From positions 375,001 to 439,000 of the forward strand of contig JALDNG010000092.1 of assembly GCA_024349245.1 (NCBI GenBank): a stretch of DNA of 64,000 bases, given 5' to 3'. How positions within the stretch are numbered: the first letter of the stretch is position 1; every line of letters begins with the position of its first letter. Position numbers and translations under genes: made by a program. A model generated the notes under the pieces. That model had not been told where the DNA came from and ran no database searches. It saw nothing but the letters and a program-made list of their open reading frames with translations. Origin of the DNA: Neodontobutis hainanensis. Taxonomy: Eukaryota; Chordata; Actinopteri; Gobiiformes; Odontobutidae. This document shows positions 12,780 through 24,432 of the stretch, piece by piece.

Positions 12780-15529
12780 ACACTCACACAGAGACTCACA
12801 CTCACACACAGACTCACACTCACACAGAGACTCACACACAGACTCACACACACGCCCAGCACATAGAGACTCACACTCACACACAAACCCACACACACGC
12901 ACACGCATATAAAGACTCACACTCACACACAGACCCACACACACGCCCAGCACATAGAGACTCACACTCACACACAGACCCACACACACGCACACAGAGA
13001 CTCACACTCACACACAGACTCACACACACGCACACGCACACAGAGACTGACACTCACACAGAGACTCACACACAGACCCACACACACACGCACACGCACA
13101 TAGAGACTCACACTCACACACAGACCCACACACACGCCCAGCACATAGAGACTCACACTCACACAGAGACTAACACACAGACCCACACACACACGCACAC
13201 GCACATAGAGACTCACACTCACACACAGACCCACACACACGCCCAGCACATAGAGACTCACACTCACACAGAGACCCACACACACGCACACAGAGACTCA
13301 CACTCACACACAGACCCACACACACGCACACAGAGACTCACACTCACACAGAGACTCACACACACACGCCCAGCACATAGAGACTCACACTCACACACAA
13401 ACCCACACACACGCACACGCATATAAAGACTCACACTCACACACAGACCCACACACACGCCCAGCACATAGAGACTCACACTCACACACAGACCCACACA
13501 CACGCACACAGAGACTCACACTCACACACAGACCCACACACACGCACACAGAGACTCACACTCACACAGAGACTCACACACACACGCCCAGCACATAGAG
13601 ACTCACACTCACACACAGACTCACACACACGCACATAGAGACTCACACTCACACACAGACCCACACACACGCCCAGCACATAGAGACTCACACTCACACA
13701 CAGACCCACACACACACGCCCAGCACATAGAGACTCACACTCACACACAGACCCACACACACACCCAGCACATAGAGACTCAAACTCACACACAGACCCA
13801 CACACACACGCCCAGCACATAGAGACTCACACTCACACACAGACCCACACACACGCCCAGCACATAGAGACTCAAACTCACACACAGACTAACACACACA
13901 CACACACACATAAAGACTCACACTCACACACAGACTAACACACACACACGCACATAAAGACTCACACTCACACACAGACCCACACACACGCACACGCACA
14001 TAAAGACTCACACTCACACACAGACTAACACACACACACACATGCACATAGAGACTCACACTCACACACAGACCCACACACACGCCCAGCACATAGAGAC
14101 TCACACTCACACACAGACCCACACACACACCCAGCACATAGAGACTCACACTCACACACAGACTAACACACACGCACATAGAGACTCACACTCACACACA
14201 GACCCACACACACACCCAGCACATAGAGACTCACACTCACACACAGACTAACACACACGCCCAGCACATAGAGACTCACACTCACACACAGACCCACACA
14301 CACGCCCAGCACATAGAGACTCACACTCACACACAGACTAACACACACGCACATAGAGACTCACATTCACACACAGACCCACACACACGCACACGCACAT
14401 AGAGACTCACACTCACACACAGACCCACACACACGCCCAGCACATAGAGACTCACACTCACACAGAGACCCACACACACGCCCAGCACATAGAGACTCAC
14501 ACTCACACACAGACCCACACACACACGCTCAGCACATAGAGACTCACATTCACACACAGACCCACACACACACGCACACGCACATAGAGACTCACATTCA
14601 CACACAGACCCACACACACGCCCAGCACATAGAGACTCACACTCACACAGAGACCCACACACACGCCCAGCACATAGAGACTCACACTCACACACAGACC
14701 CACACACACACGCACACGCACATAAAGACTCACACTCACACACAGACTAACACACACGCACATAGAGACTCACACTCACACACAGACCCACACACACGCC
14801 CAGCACATAAAGACTCACACTCACACACAGACTAACACACACGCACATAGAGACTCACACTCACACACAGACCCACACACACGCCCAGCACATAGAGACT
14901 CACACTCACACACAGACCCACACACACGCCCAGCACATAGAGACTCACACTCACACACAGACCCACACACACACCCAGCACATAGAGACTCACACTCACA
15001 CACAGACTAACACACACGCACATAGAGACTCACACTCACACACAGACCCACACACACACCCAGCACATAGAGACTCACACTCACACACAGACTAACACAC
15101 ACGCACATAGAGACTCACACTCACACACAGACCCACACACACACCCAGCACATAGAGACTCACACTCACACACAGACTAACACACACGCACATAGAGACT
15201 CACACTCACACACAGACCCACACACACACCCAGCACATAAAGACTCACACTCACACACAGACCCACACACACGCCCAGCACATAGAGACTCACACTCACA
15301 CACAGACCCACACACACGCCCAGCACATAGAGACTCACACTCACACACAGACCCACACACACGCCCAGCACATAGAGACTCACACTCACACACAGACCCA
15401 CACACACACCCAGCACATAGAGACTCACACTCACACACAGACTAACACACACGCACATAGAGACTCACACTCACACACAGACCCACACACACACCCAGCA
15501 CATAAAGACTCACACTCACACACAGACTA

Positions 15530-15599
<70 letters not shown>

Positions 15600-15637
15600 A
15601 GACTCACACTCACACACAGACTAACACACACACACAC

Positions 15638-15681
<44 letters not shown>

Positions 15682-16051
15682 AGCACATAAAGACTCACAC
15701 TCACACACAGACTAACACACACACACACACACGCACACACACACACACGCACACAGAGACTCACACTCACACACAGACTCACACACACACACACGCACAC
15801 GCACAAAGAGACTCACACTCGCACACAGACCCACACACACGCACATGCACACGCACACGCACATAGAGACTCACACTCACACACAGACTCACACAGACAC
15901 AAGCACACACACACGCAAACGCACATAAGGACTCACACACACACATAGACCCACACACACACATAGAGACACACACACACACACACGCACGTAGAGACTC
16001 ACACTCACACACACAGACCCACACACATGCACACGCACACACAGACTCACA

Positions 16052-16087
<36 letters not shown>

Positions 16088-16262
16088 TTGAGACTCACAC
16101 TCACACACAGACTCATACTCACACACAGACTCACACTTACACACAGTCTCACACTCACACACAGACTCAAACTCACACACACACACACACACACCCACAC
16201 ACGCACATTGAGACTCACACTCACACACAGACTCACACTCACACACAGACTCACACAGACAC
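12780..16262. repeat. 3.5-kb CA-rich complex satellite with 40-bp and 45-bp units
   Basis: The whole interval is composed of acac/cacac tracts punctuated by gagactcacactcacacaca. Two main unit types recur. A 45-bp unit ends in cacgcccag before cacatagag. A 40-bp unit contains gactaacacacacgcacatag. In places the two alternate to give an exact 85-bp period: the word agactaa occurs at 15004, 15089 and 15174, then at 15439 and 15524. The right part (15530-15780 and 16040-16090) degenerates into pure CA dinucleotide. Long open frames on both strands (for example Thr-His or Cys-Val repeats) are by-products of the period and are not genes. Confidence 0.97.
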
Positions 16263-16540
16263 AACATGAGGAAGGGCATAGAAACATACACATTTCCTTA
16301 GAAAATGATTTGTAAAGCCTTGAACAAAACGACACAGAAAAGGCCAACAAGGATGATGTTATAATACATGAAGCGAATTCTTGATTGATAACTTTTGAAA
16401 GTAGTGTAGGATGTAAATGTCAAAGGTTAGTGTGCCATCAAGTTTCAAGCTATATACAAAGATACTTTAATGTGCTGGCACTACAAAATATTGTGCCATT
16501 GAGAGAAGAAAAACTCGGCTGACAAGTGGTTTGAGGCAAA
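16263..16540. other. Short non-coding spacer
   Basis: Between the satellite and the LINE relic; may include the LINE's 3' untranslated region. Nothing distinctive. Confidence 0.3.
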
Positions 16541-17457
16541 CTATGATTTCAAAATCATGAGTTTGGTTTTGTTGATGTTTAGCAAAAGATGAAGGTTGGA
16601 AAAAGCATTTTCTAGATTGTTGAAACTGTTTTGTAAGGAAGATGGAGCTGTATTTAGGGTTGGGCTAGACGTGTACAAGACTGTGTCTTCAGTATATATT
16701 TGGATATGGGAACTGCCAGCTGCATAGACTTGGCCATTGATATAGATTTTAAAGAGGGTTGGGCCCAGTATAAACCCTTGCGGAATGCCTATAGATTTAA
16801 GTAAAGGAGCAGACTGGAAACGTATAGACCGTACACGGTCAGTAATATAGCTACTGAACCATGCCACACAGTTCAGAACAATGTCATATTGTCTGCTGAG
16901 CACAGATGATGCCGTTCAGCACTTTAAGTGTTGCTGAGATACACCCATGTCTGGTTCTGAACCAGACAGCATGGGAGTAAGAATAGTGTCTTCCAAATTG
17001 TGAGTAAGCTGTTTGTTGGCAAGTTTTTCAAAAACCTTAGATAGGCAAGGTAAGATGGAAATAGGCCTATAACAGTTTAGATACAGCAAGTCACCACCTT
17101 TAAAAACAGGGGTGACAGCTACAGAGTTCCAATCTTTGGGTAAAACATTGGTTTAGTAAAGAGAGGTTAAAAAGATGAGTGATAGGTGCAGCAAAAATAT
17201 GTGCAGCTAACTTCAAGAAAAGGGATCAAAAGTATCCAGACCTGCTGATTTATGAGAATCCAGCTTAAGACGCTCACCAAGCACCTTGTGTTCTTGTAGT
17301 AAATGAAAAGAAAACCCGGAGTTGCTTGGAGGAAGTGGGATACTAATACATGTTGTAGAACAGTAGTCATAGTTGTGGCAAAAGAAAATGCATGGCCTGA
17401 ATTAATGAAATGCTTGTTAAAATAGTCAACCATTAAATTTTTATCTGTGACTGACAT
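16541..17457 (-). pseudogene. LINE reverse transcriptase relic
   Basis: Read on the minus strand, the piece near 17457-17380 encodes VDYFNKHFINSGHAF. A segment near 17270 reads LDSHKSAGLD in another frame. The best-preserved part (16903-16541) holds the RT palm: AWFSSYITDRVRS, GIPQGFILGPTLF, IYTEDTVLYTS and LLLNINKTKLMI. The catalytic box is therefore YTED where an active enzyme would have YADD. Several frame breaks separate the parts. It is a jockey-superclade non-LTR element of a family different from the L2 copies elsewhere in the window. The 3' end is not clear. Confidence 0.8.
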
Positions 17458-17699
17458 GTTTCCTGTTCTTATTACATTTCGCTAATGTGAAGATGCAGTT
17501 TTATTTGCATGGTTTTAACAACCTGCCAAAACCTTAAGAACTACTCTTCAGAAATTGATGTTTGTATTTTGCTTGTCTGACCGATTTTGTGCATTTGTTT
17601 TTTAATTGACCTGTCAGTCAAGTTTTGTTTTGGATGTCTTTGCTTTGTGCCAGGCGTGCTTTAATCAGAGCAAATCGTTTTTTCAGAGGAGCATGCCTA

Positions 17700-17955
17700 T
17701 GCAGAGTAACAAAGGTGGAGTACTCGAGTTCTGGACTCGGACTCGAGGCTAATTTTTGTGACTCGTGACTCGACTCAAGGTTAAGCCTCAATGACTCGAC
17801 TCGGACTCGTACTTACCTTTGTATGGCTTGGACTCAAACTTAATTTAAGTGAAGATGACTCGACTTGGAGTCGACTTTGACTAATCTTTGGTGACTCAAC
17901 TCGGAGTTAAACACTGAGGACTTGATAGTAACTTGGACTCGACTACAACACTGCA
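17700..17955. repeat. Degenerate GACTCG-rich repeat
   Basis: The words gactcg, gactcgg and gactcga recur at irregular short spacing between aaggtggagtactcgag (17711) and ggactcgactaca (17937). This is a low-complexity, pyrimidine/purine-alternating composition seen in nonautonomous fish repeats. No termini or coding capacity were identified. Confidence 0.5.
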
Positions 17956-18475
17956 GAGTAGAGATAAATGTGTTTTTAAAACATGACCAAGCTGTCTCAA
18001 CAGCTGGAATGAGGCTGATTCTGTGCCAGTTCTTTTTTGCCATATTACGTATATAAAAATCATGTAAAAAAAAAAGGCCCTTCCCTTTAACATGGGAAGG
18101 CGTTTGACATTTTCTCCATTTTGGATACATGCAATGCTGCCGTGGTCACTAAGACCAAAAAACAAGAAGAAACAACCAAGTAATTTCTGCATTTATTCTT
18201 TACATATTAATCGTGAAATGAGAAAAGTCCAACTTTTTCGTTCTTACAGCACTGGTTTGGGAGTTCTCGCTGCTTGTTCTTGACAAATTGTCTGGGCTAA
18301 ACTTTTTTCTTGTTGGTATCTGAGAACTATCGTGTGAAATCAAAAATTTATGAGGTTAATGAGGAAGTTTTGCACTAAAGTTTCTCGTAAAGTATGGAAT
18401 GTCCTGGTCAGAACAAACATTGTTCCTGTTCTGGCCACTTCAAGAACAAGAACAAGTTTCTCTGTTCTTGCTGAG

Positions 18476-19549
18476 TACAGTTATAAATTCAAACCCTGGC
18501 AGAATTTGTAATTTTTTTTGCCAATTTTCAAAGAATTCTTTAACTCATAGTTAGTAGTTGGGTGAAGCCATTTATTGTCAGACTTAAACAGTAAACAAAA
18601 AGTTTACTTTTTTTTAAATCATACTGACAACAGAAACCACCCAAATGACAATGATTAAAGGTTTACATGTCATGGTGATTTTGGCCTGATAACACACAAG
18701 TTGACACAAACAGGTTTGAATGTCTACTAAAGGTAACCATCCTCACCTGTGATCTGTTTGTTTGTAATGAGTGTGTGTATAAAAGGTCAGTGAGTCTCTG
18801 GGCTCCTGACAGACCCTTGCTTCTTTCATCCAGTTCTGCAAAGAAATACCCACAAATAACTTCAGCTGAAATTCATGTGCTGCTTGATCAAGAAAGCCAT
18901 TACTACGCAAATGCCACAAAGCATCCCGCTTATAATACGGCAAACGGCACAGAGACAAACCTAAAAACTTCTGGAACAAAGTCATTTGAAGTGAGGAGAC
19001 CAAAAATGAACTTTTTGGCCACAACCATAAACGTTACATTTGTATAGGCGTCAACAAGGCCTATGATGAAAGCTACACCATTCCTACTGTGAAACATGGA
19101 GGTAGATCGCTGATGTTTTGGGGATGCGTGAGCTACAAAGGCACAGGAAAAGATGAATAAAGCATGTTATCAGAAAATACTGGAAAATATTCATCAGCCC
19201 GGAACCTGCGCATGGGACGTACTTGGACGTTACAACATGACAAAAATCCAAAGCACAAGGACAAGTGGACCTGTCATTGGCTACAGCAGCAAAAAGTGAA
19301 GGTTCTGGACTGATCTCAGTCTCCTGACCTCAGTATCACTGACTCTGGGGAGATTTCAAACATGCAGTTCATGCAAGACAGCCCAAGAATTTACAGGAAC
19401 TGGAGGCTTTTTGCCAAAAAGAATGGGCAGCTTTACATCTGAGAAAATAAAGAGCCTCAACCACAACTACCACAAAAGACTTCAAGCTGTTATTGATGTT
19501 AAAGGTGGCAATACATGGTTTAAAGAACTGGCGTATGTAAAATTTTTAG
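18476..19549 (+). mobile_element. Tc1-like transposon relic with deleted transposase
   Basis: The left end begins tacagttataaattcaaacc at 18476 and is homologous to the outer terminus of the copy in nfyb intron 6 (33502-34563). It contains the inner direct-repeat-like block (aaaggtttacatgtc) and the shared leader tataaaaggtcagtgagt. Transposase remnants follow: PQITSAEIH, a linker block ESHYYANATKHP, then in other frames the central and C-terminal parts including FLPKRMGSF at about 19410. There are multiple frameshifts and an internal loss of the DNA-binding region. The right inverted repeat is missing: at gcgtatgtaaaatttttag (19531-19549) the sequence switches directly to a SINE head. The element is dead. 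Confidence 0.85.
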
Positions 19550-19690
19550 GGGCGCAGTGGCTCAGTGGTAGAGCAGTTGTCCTATAACCGGATCACCCCG
19601 CTCTCCCTGGTTCATGCTGGGCCGGAACAATGAAGGAGAGGGACCAGGGGGAAACAACGAAAGTTGGGGCCCCACTAACACAAACTAAAT
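19550..19690 (+). mobile_element. tRNA-headed SINE fragment abutting the Tc1 relic
   Basis: The A-box tggctcagtgg lies at 19558-19568, in the context gcagtggctcagtggtagag that opens the SINE on the minus strand at 40547-40904. The B-box region is degraded and the central conserved domain is lost. It starts exactly where the Tc1 right end is truncated. Confidence 0.65.
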
Positions 19691-19979
19691 TACTAATGTA
19701 AATACAAAATAAATATTCACAGTATATATTGTTAAACTTATAACAGGGCTTTTTAAGTACAATTGGGGAGGGCCCCCAATCACATGAGTTGTTTCAAACT
19801 CAATATGAGTTTCAAACAATATAATATGAGTTAAATATGAGTTTTCTCAGTGGGCAACTGTTTAAAATCCACATAGTAAAAAGAATAATTATAATATGTG
19901 AGTTAATCCAGTTTGGCCCGCAATTGAGACAGTTTTGTCAATTTTGGACCTTTCTCCATCTGAGTTTGACACCCCTGCC

Positions 19980-20076
19980 TAGATGTATAGAACTTAAGTT
20001 GGGACTTGACTCGGGACTTGACGACAAATACTCGAGACTTGCAAAACAATGACTTGGTCCTACCTCTGGCTAACCC
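19980..20076 (-). repeat. Terminal fragment of a nonautonomous repeat (GACTTG-rich)
   Basis: On the minus strand the piece starts gccagaggtaggaccaagtc and continues with caagtctcgag and tcaagtcccgagtcaag. This is the terminal architecture of a common fish nonautonomous DNA repeat whose ends read agaggtgggaccaagtc. Only about 100 bp are present. Confidence 0.5.
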
Positions 20077-21027
20077 TAACATTAATTATATGTAATGCCT
20101 CTGAAATAAAGCAAAGTAGAGTAAAGTAGACCAGGACCAGACACTATGGTTTTCAATTATTTACCCAAATACCTGTTTGTGTTCTCTGGGGAGGAAAGGG
20201 TGTTGTATATTTGACCTGCAGAAGCACGTGTGCACGCATTCTTCCTGCTCTGTTGATTCTTGGAGAAGGGAGCGGTGCCGGAAGCGGCCAACAGGAGCTT
20301 CCCTGTTGAGTGTATTGGAGGAAATGAGGTACGGGGCGTGGGTTTGAGACTGTGGGGATGGGACCAACCACGGCAAACATGACATTTTACTCTAACATGA
20401 CTCTGACAATCAGATATTTGTCCCAGTATGACTCAGGGTGATGCGGAGTGTGACTCAGGATGGAGCAGAGAACGGCTCAGATGGAGAGGGAATATAAAAG
20501 CCCTGAGATCATTCGAATCAATCAAATAATCAAATTAATACACTTAATGTTAATCTAACAAAACTCATCATTATGTCAATCTGTTGATAGTTTTCAGGTC
20601 ATCATTTGCAATGTCAAGTAGTTGTTCTTCCTCACGCACAAATAAGACCGATTCGCCTGGCTGGTTTACAAATGGGTTATGGATCCATTCATTTGATAGT
20701 CGTTAGCCGCAAAGTGGCTTGGGCAGTGTGTGACCTGTTGAGATAAAGCTATAATTTAAGTAGGACTTTTGCTATTTACTGCAGCTTTTATATTGTTGGA
20801 AGGGGTGCCTTCTGCCTCTCATCATTGGGCTTTTTTATTTTTTTTGCTAATTTTAGTTTAGTTTAACATGTTGGCTAAATTGAGCTGTGAGTTAGTCAAG
20901 GGCACTCAATGGTTGTAGAAATAGCTTCCAGTGGAGGTTTTCAAAATAAAACACCCAGACTATTGCAAATGTCCAAAACCCATATGCATTTCTGTGGCAC
21001 CAGTAGAAAATAAGCCACAAACCACTA
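20077..21027. other. No recognisable gene; two AP-1-type motifs
   Basis: Non-coding. Two tgactca heptamers lie about 20 bp apart between 20429 and 20458. The part next to the hAT remnant (about 20890-21027) may be element-derived but shows no clear inverted terminus. Confidence 0.25.
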
Positions 21028-21831
21028 GTGGACTGCGGCCCGGGGGGATGCTCTACAGCATATACAATTGTTGATGGAGTGAAGGACACCATGTCCAAAC
21101 TCAGGACAGAAGAACAGTTTGGAAAACTGTTTAAGAGTGCCACGGAAAAGGCAGAAGCCGCTGGGATCAGCATTCCCAAAGAGCCCCCGGGACAGCAAAG
21201 GCAGAGGAGGGTGCCTGCAAAGTACAGCCAAAGTACTGGTGCAGCCACAGAGAGCCACTCCTTCCAGTCAGTAGAAGACTACTACAGAGTAAAGGTGTAC
21301 TATTCATTCTTAGATGTTCTTTCTCAGGAACTACAAAGAAGATTTGGGGGAGAAGGTGAGACACAGTCCAATAAAATACTGAACTCACTCCACAATTTGA
21401 CAAAGGCCAACAACTGGATAGGCAAAGATGCAGTGGGTCCTGACTCTCTTGAGGCCATTCACACACTGTGTGAATTCTATGGAGGAGAGGAGCAGAAGTT
21501 GAAAACAGAGCTCAGGGTTTTTCATGCATCTTTCCCAAACACATCCACCATGAAAGAGATGTTAAAGACACTGAGAGACAACAGTGGACAGGATATCTTT
21601 CCAACACTGGTGGAAATGATAAGAACTTATGCAACAATTCCAGTGTCAACAGCAACAGTGGAGAGGTCATTTTCCAAGCTCAAACTGGTTAAAGACACAC
21701 TCAGAAGCCTTTGCACAGAAGAAAGGCTTTCTGATCTCCTCCTCTTGGCAATTGAGAAAGACATTCCTGTAAACCACAGTGAAGTAATAAACATCTACAG
21801 GGACATGGCCCCCAGAAGGTTGCCGCTGTAA
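21028..21831 (+). CDS. hAT-family transposase remnant, C-terminal half with dimerisation domain
   Basis: A 267-residue frame without stops encodes the C-terminal half of a hAT transposase of the ZMYM1/THAP-like type common in fish. Residues about 1-90 correspond to the linker after the catalytic insertion (LRTEEQFGKLF, then FQSVEDYYRVKVY). Residues about 190-255 form the hAT C-terminal dimerisation region (IFPTLVEMIRTYATIPVSTA, then TVERSFSKLK and LSDLLLLAIEKDI). The N-terminal zinc finger/BED part and the first catalytic aspartates are missing, so it cannot transpose by itself. The start is arbitrary: the 5' part is truncated, and the true frame may begin at the internal Met at 21091. The frame is remarkably intact for a truncated element. 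A terminal inverted-repeat-like end lies downstream at 22456-22472. Confidence 0.8.
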   Translation: MDCGPGGCSTAYTIVDGVKDTMSKLRTEEQFGKLFKSATEKAEAAGISIPKEPPGQQRQRRVPAKYSQSTGAATESHSFQSVEDYYRVKVYYSFLDVLSQELQRRFGGEGETQSNKILNSLHNLTKANNWIGKDAVGPDSLEAIHTLCEFYGGEEQKLKTELRVFHASFPNTSTMKEMLKTLRDNSGQDIFPTLVEMIRTYATIPVSTATVERSFSKLKLVKDTLRSLCTEERLSDLLLLAIEKDIPVNHSEVINIYRDMAPRRLPL

Positions 21832-22425
21832 AGGGGGAAGGAGAGACAACCAGGGAATGGAAGTAACAGATTTTATTTTGAAGTAGAAGACCCTTTTTTT
21901 GTAAGAATTTTATTAAGTTGCTGTATTTTTTGTATTTTTTCAATCATTTTTGCAGTGATTTTTTCAGTAAAGTTAACAAAATAGCAGCAACAACCCTTTA
22001 GAGTGAATATTTGTGTTGATTTAAAAGTGTTATGTGTTCTGATAACACCAAAATAATTAAAATGATGTAGTGCCTGCCTTGTGCAAAAAAATAAACAAAT
22101 TATTAGTAAAATACACCCCTCTGTTTGATGCAGTTATTTTGGTTATGCTAAATATATACTTAAAACTAGTAGCATAGAAAATGTTTCCAAAACATGCGCA
22201 TTGTGGGATGTTTCCTTTGCTGCTCTATAAACCTAGTGAATACTAAGGAGACCATGGTTTCTGTGTGAACTGATTATTTTGTAGACATCTTTTGAAAATT
22301 AGAGTTTGAGGAAGATAAAATTAATTAACTTTTTAAATATTTTTTTTTTAAAGGAAGTCAGTTAATATATACTTTTTTGTTTTAAAAAAAGAAAAAAAAA
22401 AAACGTAATTATGAGAAGTGCCCTT

Positions 22426-22472
22426 TATTTCACTTGAGCCCCTGCCCCTCAAAATGTCTGTGCACGTCCCTG
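22426..22472 (+). mobile_element. Probable right terminus of the hAT element
   Basis: On the complementary strand the segment begins cagggacgtgcacagacat, a CAGGG start with a palindromic gtgcac typical of hAT ends. It lies 640 bp after the transposase frame. No matching left terminus or 8-bp duplication was found upstream, in agreement with a 5'-truncated copy. Confidence 0.45.
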
Positions 22473-23094
22473 TGTGAACACACTCTGAACCAAACTGAAA
22501 ACACAACAGAAGTAGCACCTCTAACTAATGTAGCTAGCAAAGATAAAGTATGTGTTCTAAGGAACAAAGTCACAGAAGACTAATAATGTCAACAAGAAAG
22601 TTACACTTGTATATATAGTTGGAACAAGCAAGAGCGAGCTGTTGTCAGAGTCTGGAGAGAGAACATCAGAGAACAACAAGAGCAGTTTGTTTCTCACACT
22701 TTTGTGGGATTTTCCATGTTAAGCTACCGTTTACCAATGAGCTACATCGGAAATAGCTCTAACAGAATATATGCATATCCTACAGCTTTTTCTGAAATAA
22801 TTTGGCGCCCTCTAGTGGATAATGCACCGCTTTCATAAACTGAATAAATGGTGAGCCTTTGAATAAAGAGCATGTGGGGGGCAGTGTCTTGAATGGATGC
22901 AAGTTTTGTCTGATCCTGGTAATAGTTTAGGCTTTGGTAAAGAGCAGGGTTAAATTCAGGCTTGGCAAACATTTCATGAAACAAAGCTTAGAAATCACAA
23001 ATTACGTGGAATTCATAATCACATCACACCTGGGGGCCGGCATCACCTACCTGTGTCGTGTGTTTAAGCTAAAAGCTAATGATTGGCATGGCAT
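22473..23094. other. No recognisable gene
   Basis: Non-coding spacer; nothing distinctive seen. Confidence 0.3.
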
Positions 23095-23250
23095 GGATTA
23101 TATACAGCGCATTCAAAGCGCTTCACAATAATTCTTTCATACACACATTCATACACCACTGTCACAGAGATAGACAAGGTGGGTTAAGGACACAACAGTC
23201 TGAACTGGGGAGAGAGGGAATCAAACCAACATTTTGATCACTTCATCAAT
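23095..23250 (-). mobile_element. Old SINE fragment
   Basis: On the minus strand it contains ttgattccctctctcccca followed by the central domain ending tgtccttaacccaccttg. This is the same order as the better-preserved SINE at 40547-40904. The words cattcatacaccactgtcac and gcgcttcacaata correspond to its 3' half. The A-box end is eroded. Confidence 0.55.
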
Positions 23251-24227
23251 TCATCAGCTAGGTGTGGCGTCTCATCATCCTTTATAATTGATGCTTTAGA
23301 ATGTCAGAGTCAACAACCGTTTATTTGAGCAGTGTGTTGAAAACTCCTTTAGGTGGCATTTCTACTGTCAGATGTTCATTGTACACTAATTTGTACAAAA
23401 ATACAATCATTTTGGGCTGTCTGTACTATAGTTTGGTTTTGAGTATTTGGCAACATTGCCCCTGGATCACAGACAAGAAATTGGAAATGGAGCTAACATT
23501 TCACCGAAACAAGGAGGAGCGGACAACTTTTGCTGATGAATTAATCAAACCTTGATCGGTGTTGTGTTGTAAGACTAGATGAAGGGCAATTATTATATTG
23601 AGGTAACAAATTACTTAAATCAGCACAAAGTAGAAAGAAGAGCACGGCAAAATAAGTCAAATAAAGCCACGGTTGTGTTACTCCGAAAACAGTTCCTCAG
23701 TTCCACTCCTTTGGTACGAGTGATGGAGCTAAAACTAAGAGAATAAAAACTATAACACCAATGTAAAGTTTATCTGTTTAATTCCACTCAGAAAAAGCTA
23801 TAAGTCCAGCGCTGGGTCACAACACGCAGTTAACAAGAGGTCAGCCCACACGTTGTGCTGCTGGTCAACCCAATGCCCTAAAGGTCCTAACCTTTGGCCA
23901 CGCCTCACGCAGGAGGGGACACTTCCTGCCAAGTGTCCAGCCAGTGGTAACCAACTGGTTCTAACTGGTTTCAACGGAAGATAGGGTGCAGTGTAGCAAA
24001 GTGTACAAATAACATACAGAAAAGTTGAATGGATGGATGAAAAATTTATAAATAAGCAAAGTTTTGCCTGTCAATTTTAAAACCAGGGTGACTGCAGGTC
24101 CTTAAAAAAGTCTCAAATTTTTATTCCTAATAAAAGCCCTTAAAAAGTCTTAATGTCTTAAATTTAGTTTTGATAGTTTTTTTTTCCTGGTGCATCATCA
24201 GAGAAATTAAGGTAGAAGGTAGTAAAA
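23251..24227. other. No recognisable gene
   Basis: Non-coding. 23640-23960 has mixed composition compatible with an old LTR or repeat, but no termini were seen. Confidence 0.25.
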
Positions 24228-24432
24228 ATGGCAGTGGCCCAGTGGTAGAGTGGCCGTCCTTTAACCGGAAGGTAGGCAGTTTAATTCCCACTCTTACCAC
24301 AGTTCATACTATCGTTGTGTCCTTGGGCAAGACACTTAACCCACCTTGCAGTGGCTGTAACACTGGTAAGTAGAAGCTCAATGTAAGTTGTTTTAGATAA
24401 AAGTGTCTGCTAAATGAATAAATGTAAATGTA
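24228..24432 (+). mobile_element. tRNA-headed SINE with alternative 3' tail
   Basis: The A-box region reads tggcccagtgg and the B-box region agtttaattccc. The central domain cgttgtgtccttgggcaaga and cacttaacccacct is shared with the SINE at 40547-40904. The 3' tail differs: here it is aagtgtctgctaaatgaat followed by repeated aaatgt, instead of the gcgctttataaatgc tail of the other copy. Confidence 0.8.

Noticed and set aside
12780..16262. CRISPR array
   Set aside because: Regular repeats, but the spacers are the same low-complexity DNA, and this is a vertebrate-type sequence.
12638..16315. Long open frames rich in Thr-His or Cys-Val repeats on both strands
   Set aside because: They follow directly from the CA-rich satellite, whose unit lengths keep frames open; there is no gene structure.
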